Assembly (NCBI GenBank): GCA_949130485.1
Contig: OX422184.1
Location: 19,918,824 to 19,982,823 of the forward strand
From: Agelas oroides
Lineage: Eukaryota > Porifera > Demospongiae > Agelasida > Agelasidae
Direction of reading: 5' to 3'
DNA length: 64,000 nt
Each line of letters starts with the position of its first letter. Position 1 is the stretch's first letter. Under the pieces are notes generated by a model that had not been told where the DNA came from, made no database searches, and was given only the letters and a program-made list of their open reading frames with translations. This document shows, in pieces, positions 10,801 to 19,000 of the stretch. The position numbers and the translations under genes are program-made.

Positions 10801-13389
10801 GCTTACAACTTTCGCACCCAGATTTGCTGCAATGGACTTGTTCAATCACGAGGCATCTCCACCTCTTGTTGTGGAACGCGTCTCTACAACACTCGCACCC
10901 AAATCTGCTGCAGTGGAGTTCTTCAGGCACGAGGCAACTCCACATCTTGCTGTGGAACACGTCCTTACAACTTTCGTACCCAGATTTGTTGCAGTGGAGC
11001 ACTTCAGGTACGAGGCAACTCTACATCCTGCTGTAGAACACGTCCTTATAACTTCCGCACCCAGATTTGCTGCAATGGGGTTGTTCAGTCACGAAGCATC
11101 TCCACCTCTTGCTGTGGAAGTCGCACCTACAACACTCGCACTCATATCTGCTGTAGTGGAGTTCTTCAAGCACGAGGCATCTCCACCTCTTGCTGTAGAA
11201 CACGTGCTTACAACTTTCGCACCCAGATTTGCTGCAATGGAGTTGTTCAATCACGAGGCATCTCCACCTCTTGTTGTGGAACACGTATCTACAACACTCG
11301 AACCCACATCTGCTGCAGTACAGTTCTTCAGGTACGAGGTAACTCCACCTCCTGCTGTGGAACACGTCCTTATAACTTTCGCACCCAGATTTGCTGCCGT
11401 GGAGTAGCTCAGGTACGAGGCAACTCCACGTCTTGCTGTAGAACACGTCCTTACAATTATCGCACCCAGATTTGCTGCAATGGACTTGTTCACTCACGAG
11501 GCATCTCCACCTCTTGCTGTGGAACGCGTCTCTACAACATTCGCACCCAAATCTGCTGCAGTGGAGCTCTTCAGGCACGAGGCAACTCCACGTCTTGCTG
11601 TGGAACACGTCCTTACAACTTTCGTACCCAGATTTGTTGCAGTGGAGCACTTCAGGTACGAGGCAACTCTACATCCTGCTGTAGAACACGTGCTTACAAC
11701 TTTCGCACCCAGATTTGTTGCAGTGGAGTTCTTCAGGCACGAGGTAACTCTACGTCTTGCTGTAGAACACGTGCTTACAACTTTCGCACCCAGATTTGCT
11801 GCAATGGGGTTGTTCAATCACGAGGCATCTCCACCACTTGCTGTGGAAGTCGTACCTACAACACTCGCACTCATATCTGCTGTAGTGGAGTTCTTCAAGC
11901 ACGAGGCATCTCCACCTCTTGCTGTAGAACACGTGCTTACAACTTTCGCACCCAGATTTGCTGCAATGGAGTTGTTCAATCACGAGGCATCTCCACCTCT
12001 TGTTGTGGAACACGTATCTACAACACTCGAACCCACATCTGCTGCAGTACAGTTCTTCAGGTACGAGGTAACTCCACCTCCTGCTGTGGAACACGTCCTT
12101 ATAACTTTCGCACCCAGATTTGCTGCCGTGGAGTAGCTCAGGTACGAGGCAACTCCACGTCTTGCTGTAGAACACGTCCTTACAATTATCGTACACAGAT
12201 TTGCTGCAATGGACTTGTTCACTCACGAGGCATCTCCACCTCTTGCTGTGGAACGCGTCTCTACAACATTCGCACCCAAATCTGCTGCAGTGGAGCTCTT
12301 CAGGCACGAGGCAACTCCACGTCTTGCTGTGGAACACGTCCTTACAACTTTCGTACCCAGATTTGTTGCAGTGGAGCACTTCAGGTACGAGGCAACTCTA
12401 CATCCTGCTGTAGAACACGTCCTTATAACTTCCGCACCCAGATTTGCTGCAATGGGATTGTTCAGTCACGAGGCATCTCCACCTCTTGCTGTGGAAGTCG
12501 TACCTACAACACTCGCACTCATATCTGCTGTAGTGGAGTTCTTCAAGCACGAGGCATCTCAACCTCTTGCTGTAGAACACGTGCTTACAACTTTCGCACC
12601 CAGATTTGTTGCAGTGGAGTTCTTCAGGCACGAGGTAACTCTACGTCTTGCTGTAGAACACGTGCTTACAACTTTCGCACCCAGATTTGCTGCAATGGAG
12701 TTGTTCAATCACGAGGCATCTCCACCTCTTGTTGTGGAACGCGTCTCTACAATACTCGCACCCAAATCTGCTGCAGTGGAGTTCTTCAGGCACGAGGCAA
12801 CTCCACGTCTTGCTGTGGAACACGTCCTTACAACTTTCGCACCCAGATTTGTTGCAGTGGAGTTCTTCAGGCACGAGGCAACTCCACGTCTTGCTGTGGA
12901 ACACATCCTTACAACTTTCGTACCCAGATTTGTTGCAGTGGAGTACTTCAGGTACGAGGCAACTCTACATCCTGCTGTAGAACACGTCCTTATAACTTCC
13001 GCACCCAGATTTGCTGCAATGGGATTGTTCAGTCACGAGGCATCTCCACCTCTTGCTGTGGAAGTAATACCTACAACACTCGCACTCATATCTGCTGTAG
13101 TGGAGTTCTTCAAGCACGAGGCATCTCCACCTCTTGCTGTAGAACACGTGCTTACAACTTTCGCACACAGATTTGTTGCAGTGGAGTTCTTCAGGCACGA
13201 GGTAACTCTACGTCTTGCTGTGGAACCCGTCCTTACAACTTTCGTACCCAGATTTGCTGCAATGGGGTTGTTCAATCACGAGGCACCTTCACGGCTTGCT
13301 GTACAACACGTGCATACAATACTCGCACCCATATTTGCTGCGATGGGAAGATTTCTTCAATAGGTATTGGAACCGTTTGTCGTAAATGA
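1073..13389 (+). CDS. YWTD propeller-EGF-SRCR-galaxin-repeat protein (5' partial, 8 exons)
   Basis: Gene-level entry. Eight exons join with consistent splice phases (1-2, 2-1, 1-2, 2-1, then 1-1 to the last) and give about 3,040 residues ending at the TGA at 13387-13389. Domain order is a YWTD six-bladed propeller as in LDL-receptor and LRP proteins, one EGF module, one SRCR domain split over two exons, and 97 galaxin-type di-cysteine repeats. The N-terminus is missing. LRP-type propellers bind protein ligands, SRCR domains bind ligands outside the cell, and galaxins are extracellular matrix or skeletal proteins in corals. By inference this is a very large secreted matrix or surface protein. 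No membrane segment follows the repeats, so secretion is favoured. I know of no described protein with this architecture. Confidence 0.82.
1774..1838. repeat. (CA)n / (TA)n microsatellite
   Basis: About 16 CA dinucleotides followed by ATATATACATATACATATATGT, in the intron between exons 1 and 2. It produces the open frames seen on both strands there. Confidence 0.9.
2470..2576 (+). CDS. Exon 2: YWTD blade (GYMFWSD)
   Basis: Acceptor AATGCAG, donor GTAATG. The text reads [19 protein letters not shown] then a TILVDSS segment, a typical LDLR class B repeat. It joins the next exon to make NVP-DGLAWDW across a phase 1 junction. Confidence 0.8.
2893..2918. repeat. Poly-C tract
   Basis: Nearly uninterrupted run of C in an intron. 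Similar tracts occur at about 16419-16430, 17072-17096 and 52197-52207. Confidence 0.85.
3251..3410 (+). CDS. Exon 3: YWTD blade (KLYWTD)
   Basis: Encodes [20 protein letters not shown] and a [11 protein letters not shown] end. The acceptor at 3249-3250 is chosen over an upstream AG at 3213 because only it keeps the reading frame from exon 2. Donor GTAAGA. Confidence 0.85.
3600..3997 (+). CDS. Exon 4: three YWTD blades
   Basis: Contains [15 protein letters not shown] and RVYWTDW strands with the usual spacing, including PNALTLDY and PFGITFY. This completes most of a six-bladed propeller. Acceptor TTCCAG, donor GTTTGT. Confidence 0.9.
4070..4204 (+). CDS. Exon 5: EGF module
   Basis: Encodes [16 protein letters not shown], then [10 protein letters not shown] and a final Cys in GRNC. 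These are the six cysteines of the EGF module that normally closes an LDLR-type propeller. The donor is weak (GTGCAT), but the phase 1-1 exon fits both neighbours. Confidence 0.82.
4487..4648 (+). CDS. Exon 6: SRCR domain, first half
   Basis: Encodes [18 protein letters not shown], then WGTVCDDSW and ACRQLGFP, which are the hallmark segments of scavenger-receptor cysteine-rich domains. Phase 1-1 exon with acceptor TTTAG and donor GTAAGC. Confidence 0.9.
4857..5021 (+). CDS. Exon 7: SRCR domain, second half
   Basis: Encodes [19 protein letters not shown], then [13 protein letters not shown]. The ILLDN, L..C and C.H..DAG..C pattern completes the SRCR domain. Phase 1-1. Acceptor CTGCAG, donor GTATGT. 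Confidence 0.9.
5528..13389 (+). CDS. Exon 8: 97 galaxin-type di-cysteine repeats
   Basis: A single 7,862-bp terminal exon, entered in phase 1 after CCCATAG and open to the TGA at 13387. It encodes 97 units of 27 residues with consensus [18 protein letters not shown] plus a linker of the form SGVLQARGN. Each unit carries two adjacent-cysteine pairs and a Tyr-Asn, the signature of galaxin repeats first known from stony-coral skeleton proteins. Many linkers contain an NST glycosylation sequon. The last unit is divergent ([19 protein letters not shown]) and the protein ends [12 protein letters not shown]. The array is extremely homogeneous at the DNA level, which implies recent unequal exchange or gene conversion and makes the copy number likely to vary between alleles. 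Confidence 0.85.
5530..13386 (+). repeat. Tandem array of 97 x 81-bp units
   Basis: 7,857 bp divided by 81 gives exactly 97 units. Variants recur in a higher-order pattern: the same marker unit occurs at 6855, 7584, 8880, 11472 and 12201, spaced 729, 1296, 2592 and 729 bp, all multiples of 81. The block from about 6855 to 8200 recurs at an offset of 4,617 bp (57 units), including a private GTACACAG variant at 7574 and 12191. Confidence 0.95.
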
Positions 13390-13471
13390 ACTTCGGTTTA
13401 GGTGTGTTAGAACATTTTACCTCGCTGAAAAGTAATTTGTAAGCTTGTACCTGCATTGTGACTGCAGTCTG

Positions 13472-13477
13472 AATAAA
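13472..13477 (+). terminator. Polyadenylation signal AATAAA
   Basis: Canonical AATAAA 83 bases after the TGA of the galaxin-repeat gene. This spacing is suitable for a short 3' UTR. Confidence 0.6.
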
Positions 13478-13618
13478 TATTAATTCATGATCACAGTGTA
13501 ATAGAAAGCACACATCAATGTTTACTGTATTGTGTATTAACAACCAGGCACAATCAGTGCAATACACATTTAAGTTTTGCAATGACTTGCGCATGTGCAT
13601 TATGCAATTGAAAAGTAT

Positions 13619-13712
13619 CATGGCGTACGGTAGTACGCCATATGTAGGGATGACCCCGAAATAAATCATGGCGTACGGTAGTACGCCACACGTAGGGATG
13701 ACCCCGAAAAAA
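13619..13712. repeat. Two-copy 48-bp direct repeat
   Basis: ATGGCGTACGGTAGTACGCC followed by a GTAGGGATGACCCCGAAA segment occurs at 13620 and again at 13668. Each unit contains a small palindrome (GGCGTAC...GTACGCC). It lies just downstream of the galaxin gene 3' end. Confidence 0.8.
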
Positions 13713-14365
13713 ATGGCGGCCACATTAAAAGTGCACAAATGACATGCTTGAAATGTCTAGCTACGTTAGATTTCAAAGGCATGCATTATCGAGTGCTTCC
13801 ATAAGCAACAGGATCGTCAACTTTGTTGGAGAGCATCGCTGAAGTACCACACCGGCAAGTCGCTAAAACGGGCAAATCGTCTATCTTCTGACTTTCTGAG
13901 TACCTTCCAACACGACAGCAACATAACTGCTCCAGCTATTACAACGATTTAAACGCGAAAGAACAGCATAAATCGATGGGTATTGCACTCACTATACTTA
14001 TTGTTATCGTAGAACTCTAACTATTCTTCAGTGATTTTCAAGCACTCCGATGTTAATGCTCAGTGATGTATAGCTGCTACGCCATTTTACTAGAATATCA
14101 TTATTCCTAGCAAGTACGCAAGCTCGACTGAGGACGTGTTTACCGTGAAAGATCACTGATGAACTTCGGACGGCCAAGTCAGGTGTATAGTATAACGCAA
14201 AACATAGAGAGTGGATGTGCATGTTTCCAGGAGAAGTGGTATGTATTGCTAGAGCTGCTATAAATGAAAGTGTATGTGAGGACTCCCACACTGAGCACAT
14301 GTAGTTTGCAAGTGCAGCAGTTAGACCGTAGCTGAAGTCATTTTGTAATGTACTCAGTTGCTAGT

Positions 14366-14828
14366 CAGAGGAGGTTGGAAGCTAGTAATTAGCGACACGC
14401 GCAATCACGCGAAGGTAGCAATTAGTGCTACGTGAATGACGTAATCATACGAACTGCCATTGAGGCCCGGGTGAAATCGATTTACACTACGGCGCCCTCG
14501 CTTGTTTGAAACAAAACTCGCTCAGTGGATGCTGCCAGGTGAGTTCTAGATCGACCACTATAGCTCTTCCTTATACGCAAAGCATTTGAGTGTTTCCTTG
14601 CCGTGAAAGATTTTGCGCGTCATAAAATGCCATAGCGGTCGATCTAGGGCTCACCTAGCAGTATCCACTGAGCGAGTTTTGTTTCAAACAAGCGAGGGCG
14701 CCGTAGTGTAAATCGATTTCACCTTTTACTATGGGCCTCAATGGCAGCTCGTATATGATTACGTCATCCACGTAGCACTAATTGCATGATCGCATGCGTC
14801 GCTAATTACTAGCTTCCAACCTCCTCTG
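14366..14828. mobile_element. Long-TIR MITE with 9-bp target duplication (Mutator-like)
   Basis: 463-bp element with terminal inverted repeats of roughly 190 bp. It begins CAGAGGAGGTTGGAAGC and ends with the complement. It is flanked by an identical 9-bp duplication GTTGCTAGT (14357-14365 and 14829-14837). Very long TIRs plus a 9-bp duplication are typical of Mutator-like elements; the assignment is inference. No coding capacity is seen. Confidence 0.75.
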
Positions 14829-15309
14829 GTTGCTAGTCATATAACCCACCTAGATACGAGGTATACTTAATGGTTAAAACACCAGCTGCTACTTGCCAGC
14901 TAATGTTTTAACTAGCCTCGTTCCCAGGCTCTTGTGCGGGGGAGGAGGAAAGAGAGCCTGGTACACACTGTTCGCGCATGCGCCAAGTTCCCTTGGTAAC
15001 CTGCATACTACTCCGCTACACTAAAATTACGGTCAATTTCTGTTTACCTGCTGAAAGACCGCACTGCACGGTTATACTCCTTGTGGGACACATACGGGTG
15101 GTTTTGAAGTATAAAAGCAATATCGCTTTGACGGTAACGGTCTGCATTGCTTCGTTTGAGGCGATCGGTGAACTTCAAAGGGAAAGATTGCGTCAGTCAC
15201 GTGCGCAGCGTGGAATCATGATGGACAAATGCGTGGACAAGTCCTGCAAGCGAAGAGCTGAGTACCATCGTCGCTCCCTCGTCATCGTCTACACAGAGCG
15301 TGGTCAGTG

Positions 15310-15540
15310 GTAGGCATCTTTTATATGGGAGAAGTCGGCGTGCCTAGCGGAGGTTAGTGTAACGGAGCATATTTCACGGAAATTTCCAAATACCTCATTT
15401 GTGCCACGTACCATCCGCTCTTGGAATTTCTTGCCTACCTCTGTAACTAGTATTAATAGTATTGCATCTTTTAAGTTAACACTTAACATAATTGGTAGTG
15501 TGGGAGAAATGTTCTTTATGATTTGATTGTTAAGAAACAA
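15310..15540 (+). pseudogene. Non-LTR retrotransposon 3' end fragment
   Basis: The plus strand reads RTIRSWNFLPTSVTSINSI followed by ASFKLTLNIIG. This is the characteristic C-terminal tail after the reverse transcriptase of LINE elements ('R...WN.LP......S...FK'). Only the tail is present; the upstream RT core is missing. Confidence 0.55.
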
Positions 15541-15843
15541 CCATTGCCTAGTAAAATACTATAATTTATTTACTATAGTCTCTTCTCTGTTGTAATTGAA
15601 GTACAACAGGGAGCCAAACTGTCGCTCTCAAAATAATCAATTCCTCACCTCTTTAAATGTACAACAACTGAAGACATCTAGTAAGCTCTTGTTAGTCTCT
15701 AAATTAAAATTGCCCATTTGAGAGTTGCTTTATAGCTAAGCTTCATCTATAATCAATAGATTTTGAATGTTAATTTCAGTTAGATACTCAATAGTATGAT
15801 TTACATCCTGATATGTGTTGAGAGTGCAAGGCACAACACTCAC

Positions 15844-16009
15844 CACACCAGTTTTCTCTGAGAATATTCCATCAGTCAGACTTTCGTAGGCCATCCACTT
15901 CATAGGTAGCTTAATACCAGCAGTCTTCTTCTGTCGAAAGTAGTCTGTTGTATATGTGTTCTCGGATAGTCCAAAATCAGCCACTTTGATGACATAATTC
16001 TGATCCAGC
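15844..16009 (-). CDS. Kinase exon: DFG and activation loop
   Basis: Encodes [15 protein letters not shown], then [30 protein letters not shown] and TGV. It carries the Mg-binding DFG, two activation-loop tyrosines (NTYTTDYF) and the tyrosine-kinase type P+1 loop [11 protein letters not shown]. Entry in phase 2 restores ATG of NCM with the previous exon, and it exits in phase 0 at GTGAGT, before the expected WSFG. EKTGV in place of the usual EKTDV changes the conserved Asp of alpha-F, which usually contacts the HRD loop, to Gly. Confidence 0.85.
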
Positions 16010-19000
16010 CTGTATACATGGACCATTGTATTGATTAAAAAGATACTGACCTGCACTTAATACAAGGGGCAAGGGCAAAGACAGTGAGTAACATACATGC
16101 AGTTTCTAGCTGCAAGGTCTCTGTGCACCAACTTGTGTCCAGTGAGGTACTGCATCCCTTTGGCTATCTGAAGGCACATGTCAAGCATTCTCTTCTGTGT
16201 TTTACAGATCTGGACATCAGGAGGATAGAAGGTGCTCATGGTCATGTGATAATTTGTAGATAGGGAGAATAAGACAGGTGAATGCCATATCCATCCACCA
16301 CATAAATAATGCAACAAAGTGATTCAACCTTAAATTGCTGTAACTAGCCAAGCTCAAGTTATTTTTTTAGCATGGCCAGAAAACTAAGGATCTGGAATAG
16401 GGATGCATCTATCATCCCCCCCCCCCCCACCCATTATGTTTAAAATTTGTACCATTATGCTGGAGAAAGTGTCATGACAACCTAAGTACAGCAAGAACTT
16501 AAAGTTACTATTGGTGTCACCATGAGCAGTTTGTTTGGGTCTCTTGTGTGCTTCTCGGGTCTAATCCTCTTCAGGTTGGTGTCAACGGTGCAACAGCTTC
16601 TATGCTTTCCACACGGAGGGATTTTAACCTTGATCCTGTGCTTTCGTACTAACTGTAAGGTCTGGGTAAATGTAGCCTGCTTAGTATCACATCATAAATG
16701 AATCGTTTTGTTCACTCCCAGAGTTTGAAAATGCTGCTGAGACACTAGGTCCACCACTAAATCCACCACCGATTCGTAGTTCCTGCTGTACGTACACAAC
16801 TTCACGTGCATTGTTCCTGTAAACTACCCGATTATTCCCAAATTATGCTTTATGTATTTTACAGACCAAATAGTCCAAAATTATGCTGGCATAATACACA
16901 CCTCTTCATACAGCAGGGGGAAAGGGTGAGGGGGGCACTGCAATTCCTCCCCAACAGAAATCTGAAAATTTGACATTTCTTGTCCTTAAGTATGTGTAGA
17001 ATTTTTCATTAAAATCTACAAAAGCCTAGCTGGCGCACTGAAGCATGCATGCACCCTTTGCACACATCTACTTCCCCCCCCCCCCCCCCCCCCCCAGGAA
17101 AAGATCCTGTATGAAACCCTGAAGGCTATAATAAAACAATGTCCTACAGCACAATAAACTGTACCAGATCGATATCTTCATCTTCGACCCTCAGAAAACA
17201 CTAGCCTCGTTCCCAGGCTCTCCCTCCTTATAGCAGGGAGAGCCTGGGAATGAGGCTAGTGTTTTCTGAGGTATGAGTGGAGACTGCCATTGGCCATGAA
17301 AGGTATCACTACATCAGCAAGACAGATACCAAGGATACCCATCACATGCAGATGCGCAAATGCCTTCATTTTCAGACATTCCTTCAGAAAAGCTGCAATA
17401 TCACTTGGATCAAGGAAACCTAAACACAGAAAAGAGGGGGACAAATAATAAATATCATAGCTAGTGATGTATACCACTATCATTATTCATATAGAAATTG
17501 GATAATGTGCTTCCATTACAATTTTGAACCCATAATCTAATGGAAGAAATTGGTTCTGCTTGTCAACCAACCTATGCCATACACTGAGACACATGCGAAC
17601 AACCGAAACCCGTGGTCATGCAAGGACCGGAAAGGGTACTCCCCTGAAGACCAGTGTTTTTGAGTACTTTGCCATAACTGCCCCACCCATTTCAGCCATA
17701 AATGCCCCATCCATTTAAGCCATAAATGCCCCATCCATCTATGCCATAAATGCCCCACCCCCATATCCCATTATGTTACTTCACACTTTGTGTATGCATG
17801 AAAATTTTCACATTATGAACACCGATGTGCCAGCTGGTTTTGGTGACTAATATTGCATAAGGCAACTTGAGAGGCAGCTGCCCAGTTCATCTTACAACCA
17901 CAACACATGCACAGACAACCCTCAGAACATTTGTGAGAGAATCACCTGCTTGCATTAAGAGCTTGGAAGTTTCTTACTGCAACTTTGAAGTGCATTTGTA
18001 ATGACTTCTTCACAGAGAGTTTTCAGTGTATTGTGCTTGTAAGATGAATTGGGCAGCTGCTTCTCAGGTTGCCTTATGTAATGAGTCTTCCACACAAAAG
18101 TAAACCACTCATAACCATTGCCTCTCCAGCTTGTATGCAACCAAGGTAACCACTCTGTGGTTAAAACTACCAGCTTGTTTATGTAGAGAAGCTTTGCATG
18201 ACGTCACATAATACAAGATGTTGCGTCACCAATTTTTTAACCACAACAGAATAGACCATTGAGCAGACTATTTCTTCCCTTTGCATATGGAAAAATAGTC
18301 TGGGAACGAGACTACGGTACGCCAGAGTTTAAATTTACTCATGCTAATCTAATTAGCACAAGAAGCCATTACACTCGAAAACAGAGCAAACTCTGAATTT
18401 TGGAATGAACAGACTCTATAAGTCACAAATTCTACCTATTGTTGACTACGCATGTGTGGTTTGGGACCCACATTTGAAGAAAGATCAGTATTTGTTGGAG
18501 TCTGTCCAGACATTTGCACTGAGGATGGCTTCTCGATCATGGAGAGTCAATGCAGAGGAGCTCAATAGCCAATCCCAACTCCCCACACTTGCCAGCAGAC
18601 GCTCATATTTCAAGCTTCTAATGACCTTTAATTAAGTTTTTAAATGGTCTATTGTACTGTCCCCCACATCTTTTTGTTTTTAATGCCTCCCCCAATATTA
18701 GAGTTTCTCATTCTAGTCAATTTGTTATACCTTTCACCAAAACAGCAGCTTAATTTAACTCATTTTTTGTTAGTACTACTAGACTGTGGAACAGTTTACC
18801 AGCAAATTATGTGCATCACGACTCTGTTGGCAATTTAAAAAGTGTATTCCTTTCTTATGCACTTAAGTTATTGCACTTGTCTTACTCCTTTTCTGCTTTT
18901 TATTTCGTGACCCCTTAGTATTAGCTTTCAGCTATTGGGGCCTGCTGTACCACTCCTTCCTTCATGGTCGTGCATGCACTTTCAACATAACAATAAATAA

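Larger units (their letters stand above)
13390..15843. other. Interval between convergent genes
   Basis: It holds the galaxin-gene 3' UTR signal, a 48-bp direct repeat, the 463-bp MITE, a fold-back motif copy at about 14914-14960 and a LINE tail. I searched the minus strand for the missing kinase C-lobe (WSFG and following) and did not recognise it. Confidence 0.5.

Noticed and set aside
5462..13290. Many long open frames on the minus strand and in plus frame 2 across the array
   Set aside because: They are shadows of one stop-poor 81-bp unit repeated 97 times. Only the plus frame joined in phase to the SRCR exon has domain logic and a proper terminator.
5530..13386. CRISPR-like regular repeats
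   Set aside because: Units are contiguous 81-bp coding repeats without unique spacers, in a eukaryotic gene.
16898..17123. A complete hAT-like MITE around the poly-C tract
   Set aside because: Only the right end (TGTATGAAACCCTG) is convincing; the left end and a target duplication are not clear.
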